Translations under genes and position numbers: made by a program | Source: an uncultured Alphaproteobacteria bacterium | GTDB taxonomy: Bacteria > Pseudomonadota > Alphaproteobacteria > HIMB59 > GCA-002718135 | Direction: 5' to 3' | Length of the DNA: 32,041 nucleotides | Assembly: GCA_902535885.1 (NCBI GenBank) | Contig: CACAVG010000005.1 | Span: 1-32,041, forward strand | The notes under the pieces: generated by a model | Told to the model about the DNA's origin: nothing | The model's database searches: none | Seen by the model: only the letters and a program-made list of their open reading frames with translations | Shown here: positions 1 through 7,660 of the stretch, in pieces | Position numbering within the stretch: position 1 is the first letter of the stretch | Layout: each line of letters begins with the position of its first letter

Positions 1-30
1 GCTGCTAAAAAGAAGAAAAAAAGAAGATAG
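1..30 (+). CDS. C-terminal end of an unidentified Lys/Arg-rich protein (partial)
   Basis: The window opens in an open frame of nine codons encoding Ala-Ala followed by five Lys and two Arg, then TAG. Such basic tails occur on topoisomerase I, histone-like proteins and some ribosomal or translation factors, so the tail does not identify the protein. The gene starts upstream of the window. It is followed at once by two strong terminator hairpins, which makes it the last gene of its transcription unit. Confidence 0.6.
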   Translation, partial: AAKKKKKRR

Positions 31-48
31 TAAAACTTCAATTTTTCA

Positions 49-80
49 AGAAAACTTTAATGTAAAGTTTTCTTTTTCTT
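49..80 (+). terminator. Intrinsic terminator 1 (A/T-rich stem)
   Basis: AGAAAACTTTA (49-59) and TAAAGTTTTCT (63-73) form a perfect 11-bp stem around a 3-base ATG loop, followed by a T-rich run (about 74-80). It lies 19 bp after the stop codon at 30. A further small perfect hairpin, ATCTTTTT-C-AAAAAGAT, sits at 81-97. Confidence 0.7.
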
Positions 81-97
81 ATCTTTTTCAAAAAGAT

Positions 98-124
98 AAA
101 ACGGGGCTCTGCCCCGTTTTTTTT
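98..124 (+). terminator. Intrinsic terminator 2 (GC-rich stem)
   Basis: AAAACGGGGC (98-107) and GCCCCGTTTT (111-120) form a perfect 10-bp stem with a TCT loop and continue into T residues to 124. It is one of the few G+C-rich islands in the window. Because it ends 35 bp before the ccmA start, it separates the ccm operon from the upstream gene, and the ccm promoter must lie within about 125-159. Confidence 0.9.
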
Positions 125-159
125 ATTGTTTTAAATCAAAAAGTAATTAGATCTAAATA

Positions 160-765
160 ATGATAATCGTTAAAGATTTGTCTATTGAAAGATCAAATAA
201 AAAAATATTCGAGAATGTTAATCTATCTGTTGGATCTGGAAAAATAATATTATTAAAAGGCAAAAATGGTTCTGGAAAAACTACATTATTGAAAGCTATA
301 CTTAATCTAATAGAACCCTCTTCTGGTGCGATATATTGGAAAGGAAAATTATTAAGAAGAAATTTATATGATTTTTTTAGTCAAGTTACATTTATTGCTG
401 ACAAAACATCAAGTCTAAGTAAATTATCAGTTCATGAAAATATTAATATTTGGAAAAAATTCTTTTTATCAAATATTAGTAATTCTCAGATTGAGAATAT
501 TTTAAAAACTTTGAAATTAGATATTTATTTAAATCAAAAAGTTAATTCATTATCATTAGGGGAAACAAAAAAATTAGAGTTTTTAAGATTAATTATAGAG
601 AACAAAAAAATTTGGATTTTAGATGAACCTCTATCTAACTTAGATGATGAATCGATTGATTTAATAGGGCAAACTTTTGAAGATCATCGATCTAAGGAAG
701 GTTCTATAATATATAGCTCTCATCAAGAATCAGAAATTAATGTTTCAGAAGAAGTTCTGCTATAA
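160..765 (+). CDS. ccmA: Haem exporter ATP-binding protein CcmA
   Basis: ATPase subunit of the CcmAB transporter, which powers release of haem-loaded CcmE during System I cytochrome c maturation; cytoplasmic, bound to CcmB. The 201-residue product has Walker A GKNGSGKT (residues 34-41), the ABC signature LSLGE (131-135), Walker B IWILDE (151-156) and a switch histidine in SSHQ (H188), so it should be a competent ATPase. The length is normal for CcmA. It is the first gene of the ccm cluster, and ccmB starts 5 bp after its stop. The assignment rests on the ABC motifs together with the ccmB-to-ccmH neighbours. Confidence 0.95.
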   Translation: MIIVKDLSIERSNKKIFENVNLSVGSGKIILLKGKNGSGKTTLLKAILNLIEPSSGAIYWKGKLLRRNLYDFFSQVTFIADKTSSLSKLSVHENINIWKKFFLSNISNSQIENILKTLKLDIYLNQKVNSLSLGETKKLEFLRLIIENKKIWILDEPLSNLDDESIDLIGQTFEDHRSKEGSIIYSSHQESEINVSEEVLL

Positions 766-770
766 ATAAA

Positions 771-1442
771 ATGATAATTTTAAATAAAATAATTTCATTT
801 TATTACAGAGAATACAAATTAAATCTGAGCGGCTTTCAAGATATTTTAACAAATATCGTTTTTTTCTTTGTATCAATATTTATATTTATTTTTTCTATTG
901 GGCCAGAGAAGGAAAAGATTTCTATTTTAGGAATAGGAATTGTGTGGACATTGTTATTATTAAGCTCAACTTTATCTTTAAGGAAGTTTTACCAAGATGA
1001 TTTTGAGAATGGTAATTTGTTGATTATGCATTTAAATGGATTTAGTTTTGGTAGTATTGCTATTTTAAAAACTTTTTCTCATTTTTTGTTTGTCCAAATA
1101 CCATTTTTGATATCTATTCCGATAGCGTCTGTTTTGTTAAATATTGCAAATGATAAACTTATGTACTTATTTGCTAGTTTTGCGTTAGGATCTTTTATTC
1201 TATCTTGTCTAGGTTCAATTTCATCTTCAATGAATCTCATGAATCAGCGAAATTTTCTACTAGGTAGTATCATAGTAATGATATTTAGTGTTCCAATAAT
1301 TATTTTTTCCGTAGGTATTATTAATATGGAAGAAAACTTTAATTCTCTTATAAGTATATTATTTGGAATATTATTGATAGTTTTTGCCATAAACCCTTGG
1401 GCAAGTGGTTTTTGCCTTAAACTTTCAATAGAAAATAATTGA
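771..1442 (+). CDS. ccmB: Haem exporter membrane subunit CcmB
   Basis: Membrane partner of CcmA in the haem-handling ABC transporter. The 223-residue protein is dominated by about six hydrophobic segments, with short charged loops and a conserved-looking NPWASGF-type C-terminus. Length and topology fit CcmB. It lies between ccmA (5 bp upstream) and ccmC (starts one base after its TGA), so the order is the canonical ccmA-B-C. CcmB sequences diverge quickly, and position contributes as much to this call as the sequence does. Confidence 0.9.
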   Translation: MIILNKIISFYYREYKLNLSGFQDILTNIVFFFVSIFIFIFSIGPEKEKISILGIGIVWTLLLLSSTLSLRKFYQDDFENGNLLIMHLNGFSFGSIAILKTFSHFLFVQIPFLISIPIASVLLNIANDKLMYLFASFALGSFILSCLGSISSSMNLMNQRNFLLGSIIVMIFSVPIIIFSVGIINMEENFNSLISILFGILLIVFAINPWASGFCLKLSIENN

Positions 1443-1443
1443 C

Positions 1444-2142
1444 ATGAAATTTTTAGTTAATCCAAGTAAATTTAATGAAATAGCTGATTATATTTTTAAA
1501 CCAGTACTAATCTTATCTATCATATTGTTTGCAATAGGATTATTGTTTTCTTTTTATCTATCTCCAGATGATTATCAACAAGGATCAACTGTAAGAATAA
1601 TGTATGTACATGTTCCGAGTGCGTGGTTGGCCTTACTAACTTATGCAATAATGACTCTTTATAGTGTTTTGGCACTTGCTTTTAGACTACCCTTTGGTTT
1701 TATTTTTAATACAGCAGTAGCACCAATAGGAGCAGTTTTTACTTTAATATGTATAATAAGTGGATCTTTATGGGGAAAGCCAATGTGGGGTACCTGGTGG
1801 GTGTGGGATGCAAGGTTAACTTCTGTTGCAATACTTTTTGTTATTTATCTAATTATTATTTTTATGAATTTATCTTTTGAAAATAGGATTATAAGAGAAA
1901 AGGTTGTTGCTATATTTATTCTTGTTGGATCAGTAAACCTACCAATAGTTAAATTTTCTGTGGATTGGTGGAATACACTACATCAACCAGCAACAATAAG
2001 TAAATTGTCAAAACCCAGTATTGATCCTTCAATGATGACGCCTTTAATTATTATGACATTTGCATTTATAATGATTGGAATAGCAATAGCCATTTTAAGA
2101 ATAAAAACAGAGATAATTTCAAGAAAATCTTATTTAAGTTAA
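1444..2142 (+). CDS. ccmC: Haem-handling protein CcmC
   Basis: Integral membrane protein that loads haem onto CcmE in the periplasm. The 232-residue product has six predicted membrane segments and the tryptophan-rich signature WGTWWVWD (about 115-122). The two haem-ligating histidine regions are also present: VHVPSAW (H56) and WNTLHQPATI (H180). The length is slightly below that of many homologues. It is followed by a 61-bp gap and then the tiny ccmD gene. Together with ccmD and ccmE it forms the haem-transfer module. Confidence 0.96.
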   Translation: MKFLVNPSKFNEIADYIFKPVLILSIILFAIGLLFSFYLSPDDYQQGSTVRIMYVHVPSAWLALLTYAIMTLYSVLALAFRLPFGFIFNTAVAPIGAVFTLICIISGSLWGKPMWGTWWVWDARLTSVAILFVIYLIIIFMNLSFENRIIREKVVAIFILVGSVNLPIVKFSVDWWNTLHQPATISKLSKPSIDPSMMTPLIIMTFAFIMIGIAIAILRIKTEIISRKSYLS

Positions 2143-2203
2143 TTTGTGACTTTTAGTCCATTTGATTAAGTATCATTCCTAAGTATTTTTGTTATTAGAA
2201 GCT

Positions 2204-2308
2204 ATGTATTTTTGGTATATTTTAGGATCTTATATTACTGCTTTTCTTTTAATTTTTTTGTTATTATTTTTTAGTTACTTAAAACTTAGAAGAATAAAAA
2301 ATAAATGA
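2204..2308 (+). CDS. ccmD: Cytochrome c maturation accessory peptide CcmD
   Basis: A 34-codon frame fills the ccmC-ccmE gap: an N-terminal MYFWYILGSYI, one hydrophobic membrane segment, and a basic cytoplasmic tail (LKLRRIKNK). CcmD is a single-span peptide that stabilises the CcmC-CcmE-haem complex. Its size, its aromatic N-terminus before the membrane span, its basic tail and its position between ccmC and ccmE all match. The TGA at 2306-2308 overlaps the ATG of ccmE (ATGA, 2305-2308), the same coupling as at ccmE/ccmF and ccmF/ccmG. It is short enough to be missed by automatic gene callers. Confidence 0.9.
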   Translation: MYFWYILGSYITAFLLIFLLLFFSYLKLRRIKNK

Positions 2309-2745
2309 GTCTACGATTTCAAAGATTGTTATTTATATTGCTTACTTTGGTAATTATACTAAGCGCAGTCTTGCTTATTTTATATAATACGAGAGAAAAT
2401 GTGTCGTATTTTTATACACCATCTGAAATTGATAAATCAGATATCATAATAAATAAAATAATAAGAATAGGCGGTTTTGTAGAAAATGATAGCTTTAATA
2501 AAATTTCTTCAAGTTCATTTAAATTTAAAATTACTGATGAAAATGCATCTATAGTTGTTACTTTCAAAGGCATTCTTCCTGATTTATTTAGAGAAGGGCA
2601 AGGTGCAGTGATAGAGGGTGCTTTTGTTGACAAAAACATTTTTAATGCAACTAATGTTTTTGCAAAACATGATGAAAATTATATGCCAGCATCAATAAAA
2701 GAAGGTCTGAAAGATACAGGTTATTGGAATAAAAAATATAAATGA
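2305..2745 (+). CDS. ccmE: Haem chaperone CcmE
   Basis: Periplasmic, membrane-anchored chaperone that binds haem covalently and passes it to CcmF/H. The 146-residue protein has one N-terminal membrane anchor (about 8-27), a small beta-barrel region and the covalent haem motif HDENY at 122-126. H122 is the attachment residue and Y126 the axial tyrosine, as known for the family. The start overlaps the ccmD stop and the stop overlaps the ccmF start (ATGA at 2742). All key residues are present. Confidence 0.97.
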   Translation: MSLRFQRLLFILLTLVIILSAVLLILYNTRENVSYFYTPSEIDKSDIIINKIIRIGGFVENDSFNKISSSSFKFKITDENASIVVTFKGILPDLFREGQGAVIEGAFVDKNIFNATNVFAKHDENYMPASIKEGLKDTGYWNKKYK

Positions 2746-4604
2746 GTTCATTAGTTGGTTTTTTAAGCTTAGTTTTTGCGATAGGTATTAATTTTTATCT
2801 ACTTTTATCGAGATATATATTTAAATTTCAAAATCAGAAATTTAATTTATTCATCCGCTTTTCGTCATTATTAACTTTGTTATCTTTTTTTTCATTAATG
2901 TATGCCTATGTGGTATCTGATTTCTCAAATTATAATGTCTTTCAAAACTCTCACTCAAATAAACCGTTAATATATAAAATTTCAGGTACTTGGGGAAATC
3001 ATGAAGGTTCGATGCTTTTGTGGTTAAGTATATTATCTATTTTCAGTTTCTTTTTTTCTTTTACAAAAGATATAGAAGAAAGTTTTCAAAGATTAACATT
3101 AATTATCCAATCTTTACTTCATATTTTATTTGGTCTCTTTATTGTCTTTACATCAAACCCTTTTCTAGTTAATTCAATTTTAGTAAATGAAGGTTTGGGT
3201 TTAAATCCAATTTTACAAGATCCAGGTTTGGCAGTTCACCCTCCAGTTTTATATGCAGGCTATGTTGGTTATTCCATTGTTTTCAGCATTGCAGTCGCTG
3301 GTTTATTTCAAAATACAGATAATGAATGGCTTTATGTTGCAAAAAAATGGTCATTGATTAGTTGGACTTTTTTAACTGGTGGAATAGCTCTAGGCTCATA
3401 TTGGGCATATTATGAATTAGGATGGGGTGGTTGGTGGTTTTGGGATCCGGTCGAAAATATTTCACTGATGCCTTGGATTGCTGGACTTGCATTAGTTCAT
3501 TCACTCATGATGGTAAGAGGTGAGCAAGCTATAAAAAAATGGATAGTTTTTTTGTCAATTCTTTGCTTTTCATTAAGTGTTTTTGGAACATTTTTAGTCA
3601 GATCTGGAATCTTAACAAGTGTACATTCATTTGCAGCAGATGCATCCAGAGGCATATTTATATTACTGATTTTTTTTATTGTAACTGGATTTGGTTTTTT
3701 AGTTTTTTTGTTAAAAGAACCAAAAAAATCAAATTCTTTAAACTTGTTATTTATCAATAAGGTTTCAGCACTCGTAATAAATAATATTTTAATGATTATA
3801 GCAACCTTAACAATTCTTTTAGGAACTATATACCCAATTATAATTGAAGTTTTGTATAATAAGAGAATATCAGTTGGAGGTCCTTATTTTAATTCAACTG
3901 TAATTCCTATAATGATACCTGGTTTTTTATTAATGAGTGTTGCACCGATTTTATCATGGCAAACAAATAAGATAAATGATTCAAAAAAATATGTTGTAGC
4001 TTTTATTATCTTATGTGTTTTAGTTCTGATTCAATCATATTTTTTGGATTTTAATACATGGGGTTTTGTTGGGTTACTTTTAGGTTGTTGGATAATATTG
4101 GCCTCATTTATTGCTATATTTTCTTCGTACAAAATTAAAATTAGCATTAAGTTTTTCAAAATAATTAATCCTCATGTAGCGCATATTGGTGTTGGTATTG
4201 CTATAATTGGTATCACTTGTTCAAGTGTTTTTCAAAATGAGCTAGATTTTAATCTTAGTGAGGGAGATAAGTTTAATGTAAATGGAAAAACAGTTTTGTT
4301 TGAAAAAATAGAAACAACTAATGAAATTAATTTTCAATCTTTAAGAGGAAAATTTTTGTTTGATATTGAAAAAAATCAATCAAAAGAAATAGAGGCTGGA
4401 AAAAATTATTATCCAGTGTCAAAGATGATTACATCTGAAGCTGGTATCTTACATCTGTGGAATAAGGATATATATTTTATCCTTGGTGATCAAAAAAATA
4501 ATGAGTGGTTCGTAAAAGTTTTAATAAATCCATTTGTTAGCTTTATATGGCTTGGGGTGATAATAATGATGTGTTCGGGTTTAATAGCAGTTTCTAGAAG
4601 ATGA
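2742..4604 (+). CDS. ccmF: Cytochrome c haem lyase subunit CcmF
   Basis: Large multispanning membrane protein that takes haem from CcmE and, with CcmH, attaches it to the CxxCH motif of apocytochromes c. The 620 residues contain many hydrophobic helices, the GTWGNHEGS region (82-90), an AVHPP histidine (about 164-168) and the tryptophan-rich haem-handling motif WGGWWFWDP (228-236). A periplasmic domain near the C-terminus precedes the last helix. The length is a little under the usual 640-660 residues, consistent with a compact genome. Both ends overlap their neighbours by 4 bp. Confidence 0.97.
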   Translation: MSSLVGFLSLVFAIGINFYLLLSRYIFKFQNQKFNLFIRFSSLLTLLSFFSLMYAYVVSDFSNYNVFQNSHSNKPLIYKISGTWGNHEGSMLLWLSILSIFSFFFSFTKDIEESFQRLTLIIQSLLHILFGLFIVFTSNPFLVNSILVNEGLGLNPILQDPGLAVHPPVLYAGYVGYSIVFSIAVAGLFQNTDNEWLYVAKKWSLISWTFLTGGIALGSYWAYYELGWGGWWFWDPVENISLMPWIAGLALVHSLMMVRGEQAIKKWIVFLSILCFSLSVFGTFLVRSGILTSVHSFAADASRGIFILLIFFIVTGFGFLVFLLKEPKKSNSLNLLFINKVSALVINNILMIIATLTILLGTIYPIIIEVLYNKRISVGGPYFNSTVIPIMIPGFLLMSVAPILSWQTNKINDSKKYVVAFIILCVLVLIQSYFLDFNTWGFVGLLLGCWIILASFIAIFSSYKIKISIKFFKIINPHVAHIGVGIAIIGITCSSVFQNELDFNLSEGDKFNVNGKTVLFEKIETTNEINFQSLRGKFLFDIEKNQSKEIEAGKNYYPVSKMITSEAGILHLWNKDIYFILGDQKNNEWFVKVLINPFVSFIWLGVIIMMCSGLIAVSRR

Positions 4605-5125
4605 ATAGGATATTTATTTTAACACCATTAATAGTACTTTTAATCATATGTATTTTTTCACTAGTTTATTTGTTAAGTGGTAAAGATCCAAATAAACCAC
4701 CGAGTGCACTCTTAAATAAAGATGTTCCTATTTTTGAAAGTAGTTCTTTGTACAATGCAAAGGATATAATAAAATCAAAAGATATAGAAAATAAGAAGAC
4801 CTTAATTAATTTTTTTGCTTCTTGGTGTAGTCCATGTAAAATAGAGCATCCACTTTTTTTTGAAATACGTAAAAAATATCCTGAACTATATTTGTTGGGA
4901 TTTAACCACAAAGATCCACCTTCTGATGCAAAAAAATATTTGGAGGATGATGGAAATCCATACGATTTTGTTGGTGTAGACTCTGATGGTTTAATTGCAT
5001 TAGAATTTGGTGTTTTCGGTCTACCAGAAACATATTTAATTAATGAGGATGGTAAGATTATCTATAAATTTATGGGTCCATTAACAATGGATATTTTAAA
5101 AAATGAAATTGAGCCACTTCTATAA
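4601..5125 (+). CDS. ccmG: Thiol-disulfide oxidoreductase CcmG (DsbE)
   Basis: Membrane-tethered, thioredoxin-like protein that keeps the haem-binding cysteines of apocytochrome c reduced. It has one N-terminal membrane anchor (about 4-26), a thioredoxin fold with active site WCSPC (C76 and C79) after the strand TLINFFAS, and the cis-proline region GLPETYLI near residue 146. At 174 residues it has the family length. Its start overlaps the ccmF stop (ATGA). Its 3' end overlaps ccmH by 23 bp, so the three last ccm genes are probably translated as a coupled unit. Confidence 0.95.
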   Translation: MNRIFILTPLIVLLIICIFSLVYLLSGKDPNKPPSALLNKDVPIFESSSLYNAKDIIKSKDIENKKTLINFFASWCSPCKIEHPLFFEIRKKYPELYLLGFNHKDPPSDAKKYLEDDGNPYDFVGVDSDGLIALEFGVFGLPETYLINEDGKIIYKFMGPLTMDILKNEIEPLL

Positions 5126-5489
5126 ATTTTTACATATAATATTTCTAAGTTTTGTGTTTTTTACTTTCAAAATATTTGCAGTTGAAAATATTGATGAGAG
5201 AGTAAAAAAATTAACATTAGAGTTGCGATGTATGACGTGTCAAAATCAAAGCATTTATGACTCAGATGCAGAATTCTCAAATGATATTAAAAAAATAGTT
5301 AAAAATAAGTTGAAAGCTGGAGAAAGTGAGCGAGATATTAAGAAATTTTTAGTTGAAAGATATGGTGAATACATTCTTTTTAGACCATTAATGAATTATA
5401 ATAATATCTTTCTTTGGAGTTTCCCTTTTATATTACTAATAATTGGCTTATTTTTTGTATTAATTAAGAGCAAAGGAAACAAGGTCTGA
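5103..5489 (+). CDS. ccmH: Apocytochrome c reductase subunit CcmH (short form)
   Basis: Membrane-anchored periplasmic thioredox protein of the haem lyase complex. The 128-residue product has a signal-like hydrophobic N-terminus (about 8-26), the family motif LRCMTCQNQS with redox cysteines C43 and C46, a helical bundle, and a single C-terminal membrane span (about 103-122). This is the short alphaproteobacterial form, without the TPR extension that in some groups is CcmI. No ccmI gene follows: 77 bp later a transporter gene starts. It begins 23 bp inside ccmG. Confidence 0.94.
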   Translation: MKLSHFYKFLHIIFLSFVFFTFKIFAVENIDERVKKLTLELRCMTCQNQSIYDSDAEFSNDIKKIVKNKLKAGESERDIKKFLVERYGEYILFRPLMNYNNIFLWSFPFILLIIGLFFVLIKSKGNKV

Positions 5490-5510
5490 AACAATTTATT
5501 TTGTTTTTTT

Positions 5511-5562
5511 TTATTTAGCTTATATGGTCCAATTATAATTTAGAAATACTTCTTCAAGGAGG
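5511..5562 (+). promoter_or_regulatory. Candidate promoter and strong ribosome-binding site of the binding-protein gene
   Basis: A perfect TATAAT lies at 5534-5539, with TTATTT 17 bp upstream (5511-5516) as a poor -35. AAGGAGG (5556-5562) is a full Shine-Dalgarno, four bases before the GTG at 5567, and decides that start. The ribosome site is clear. The promoter is a guess, because TATAAT arises often by chance in DNA this A+T-rich. Confidence 0.45.
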
Positions 5563-5566
5563 AAAA

Positions 5567-6400
5567 GTGAAAAAAATTTTAATATACTTACTATCAATTG
5601 GTATTTTTGGTGTTGCTTCAATTGCAAATTCACAAACAATAAGAATTGGTACAGAAGGTGCTTACCCGCCATGGAATAATCTTAATTCTGCAGGTGAGCT
5701 GGAAGGTGCCGAAATAGATTTTGGTAATGAAGCTTGTAAGCGCATGGGGGTTACTTGTGAATGGGTAACTCAAGATTGGGATGGTATAATACCTGCTCTT
5801 CTTCAAGGTAAATATGACATTATTATTGCTGGAATGTCTATTACTGAAGAAAGAAAAGAAAAAGTTAATTTTACTTCTGGATATATGACCGATGGTGCAA
5901 GATTTGCTGTTTTGAAAAATAGTGGTTTAGCAAATTTAAATATTGCAGGTATGGCCAAAGTTAATCTTAATAATGCAGGTGGAAAAGAACAAGCTGCAAT
6001 AGGTCAATTAATTGCTGCAATGGATGGTAAAACTGTTTGTGTTCAATCTTCAACAATTCACCAAAATTTCTTAGAAAAACACATGTCAGGTGCTGTTGAT
6101 GTTAAGCTATATCAAGCAGTTGACGATCACAATTTAGATTTAGCTGCTGGAAGATGTGATGCTGTTCTAGCCGATGTAGGATCAATTATTGATTTTATGG
6201 AATCTGATGGTGGTGTTGATGTTGCATTTACTGGCCCAACTTTTTCTGGTGGTGTCTTCGGTGATGGTGTTGGCGGAGCAGTTAGAAAAGAAGATACAGA
6301 TATCTTAGAGATGTGGAATGCTGCAATTGCAGAAATGTCTAAAGATGGAACTACTGCTGAAATAACTAAAGAGTGGTTTGGTAGAGATATCTCAATGTAA
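5567..6400 (+). CDS. ABC transporter substrate-binding protein, family 3 (polar amino-acid type)
   Basis: Periplasmic solute receptor. The 277-residue protein starts at GTG behind AAGGAGG, has a cleavable signal peptide (residues 1 to about 22), then an RIGTEGAYPPWN opening typical of Lys/Arg/Orn-, His- and general amino-acid-binding proteins (family SBP_bac_3). Its two lobes contain a DIIIAGMSIT hinge segment and a GRCDAVLADVG segment. The ligand cannot be read from the sequence. No permease or ATPase is adjacent, so it is an orphan in this window and must work with a transporter encoded elsewhere. Its own terminator and the best ribosome site in the window suggest high independent expression, as is common for binding proteins of oligotrophic marine bacteria (inference). 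Confidence 0.92.
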   Translation: MKKILIYLLSIGIFGVASIANSQTIRIGTEGAYPPWNNLNSAGELEGAEIDFGNEACKRMGVTCEWVTQDWDGIIPALLQGKYDIIIAGMSITEERKEKVNFTSGYMTDGARFAVLKNSGLANLNIAGMAKVNLNNAGGKEQAAIGQLIAAMDGKTVCVQSSTIHQNFLEKHMSGAVDVKLYQAVDDHNLDLAAGRCDAVLADVGSIIDFMESDGGVDVAFTGPTFSGGVFGDGVGGAVRKEDTDILEMWNAAIAEMSKDGTTAEITKEWFGRDISM

Positions 6401-6418
6401 ATCAAATTTTATTTTAAT

Positions 6419-6448
6419 AAAAGCGGTCTTACAGACCGCTTTTTTTTT
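6419..6448 (+). terminator. Intrinsic terminator after the binding-protein gene
   Basis: AAAAGCGGTCT (6419-6429) and AGACCGCTTTT (6433-6443) form a perfect 11-bp stem with a TAC loop, running into eight or more T residues (6441-6448). It lies 18 bp past the stop codon. Confidence 0.93.
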
Positions 6449-6497
6449 GATTAAATTACAACCATAATGCATAATAGATATTAAATAAAAACTTATA

Positions 6498-6779
6498 ATG
6501 AACTCGCTTTTGTATTTAATTATTCAAGTTATAAACCTATTTCAGTTTGTCCTTATAATTTATATAATTCTAACTTGGCTTGTAAACTTTAATATAATTA
6601 ATACTGGTAATCGATTTGTTTATAGCATCCTTGATGCCTTATACCGATTATGTGAACCAAGTTTAAATTTTGTAAGAAGATACTTGCCTACTTTTGGTGC
6701 AATAGATTTATCTCCGATAGTTGTTTATCTTGGTTTGTGGTTTATAAAAAGTTTACTAATTGAATATTGGCCAAGATAA
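6498..6779 (+). CDS. YggT-family membrane protein
   Basis: The 93-residue protein has two hydrophobic segments (about 5-30 and 70-90) around a polar stretch containing DALYRLCEPSLNFVRRYLPTFGAIDLSP. That is the family's conserved L-x-P-hinge pattern: an R-R-hydrophobic-P turn, then G-x-I-D-x-S-P. YggT proteins lie in the inner membrane and have been linked to osmotic or ion stress; their exact function is unsettled. folD follows at once (its ATG is 2 bp after the stop), so the two are probably cotranscribed. Confidence 0.88.
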   Translation: MNSLLYLIIQVINLFQFVLIIYIILTWLVNFNIINTGNRFVYSILDALYRLCEPSLNFVRRYLPTFGAIDLSPIVVYLGLWFIKSLLIEYWPR

Positions 6780-6781
6780 AT

Positions 6782-7660
6782 ATGCTTCATATATTAGATG
6801 GAAAAAAAATAGCACAAAACTTAAAAGATCAATTAAAAATTGAAATTAAAAATATAAAAATAAAATCTAATCGTGTTCCAGGATTGGCTGTAGTACAAGT
6901 AGGGAATGTTGCTGCAAGTAGCGTCTATGTTAAAGCTAAAACTAAAGCTGCAAGGGAGGTAGGAATTAACGTTTATGATCATCATTTAGAGGAAACAGCT
7001 AAACAAGATGATTTAGTTAATTTAATTAATTATTTAAATAATAATGAAGATGTTGATGGTATTCTTGTTCAACTACCTTTGCCCAAAACAATAAATGAGG
7101 AAACTGTATTAAATAGCATTACACCAGAAAAAGATGCTGATGGTTTTCATCCTTTAAATGTTGGCAAACTTTCAATTAGTCTTAAAAATGATGAAAATTT
7201 AATGATACCCTGTACTCCTTATGGTTGTCTTCTACTTCTGAGAGAGCTTAATATAGAGTTAGCTGGTAAAAATGCCGTTGTAATAGGAAGATCTAATATT
7301 GTAGGGAAACCTATGGCTCAATTATTACTAAAAGAATCTTGTACTGTTACAACAGTACATTCTAAAACTCAGAATATTGAAAACATTTGCAAAACAGCAG
7401 ACATTCTAATTGCTGCAATTGGAAAGCCTGAATTTATAAACAAAGATTGGGTAAAGGAAGGGGCAATTATTATTGATGTCGGTATAAATAGAGTCAAAAT
7501 AAATGACGAAAAATCAAAGCTAGTTGGTGATGTTTTATTTAGCGATGTAGAAAAAAAGGTAAGTGCAATATCTCCGGTACCTGGAGGTGTAGGACCGATG
7601 ACAATTGCATGCCTTTTAAGAAACACAACTATTTCATGCAAAAATAGATTAATTAATTAA
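6782..7660 (+). CDS. folD: Bifunctional methylenetetrahydrofolate dehydrogenase / methenyltetrahydrofolate cyclohydrolase FolD
   Basis: Interconverts 5,10-methylene-, 5,10-methenyl- and 10-formyl-tetrahydrofolate, supplying one-carbon units that include the 10-formyl-THF used by PurH at the other end of this window. I start it at ATG 6782 (292 residues): DGKKIAQ then opens the protein as in the family. A TTG at 6767, inside yggT, would add five residues. Signatures are YVKAKTKAAREVGI with the catalytic lysine region, PLPKTINEE, DADGFHPLNVGKL, a Rossmann NADP-binding segment VVIGRSNIVGKP, and the C-terminal PVPGGVGPMT. The 3' end overlaps the convergent glycosyltransferase gene by 4 bp (TTAATTAA). 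Confidence 0.96.
   Translation: MLHILDGKKIAQNLKDQLKIEIKNIKIKSNRVPGLAVVQVGNVAASSVYVKAKTKAAREVGINVYDHHLEETAKQDDLVNLINYLNNNEDVDGILVQLPLPKTINEETVLNSITPEKDADGFHPLNVGKLSISLKNDENLMIPCTPYGCLLLLRELNIELAGKNAVVIGRSNIVGKPMAQLLLKESCTVTTVHSKTQNIENICKTADILIAAIGKPEFINKDWVKEGAIIIDVGINRVKINDEKSKLVGDVLFSDVEKKVSAISPVPGGVGPMTIACLLRNTTISCKNRLIN

Noticed and set aside
5489-5510. Weak hairpin AAACAA...TTGTTT followed by T residues after ccmH as a terminator
   Set aside because: The stem is only six A/T-rich pairs with a 6-base loop; too weak to separate from chance in this base composition.
6767-6781. TTG start of folD inside yggT
   Set aside because: The ATG at 6782 is five codons later, is the better codon and leaves a normal FolD N-terminus.
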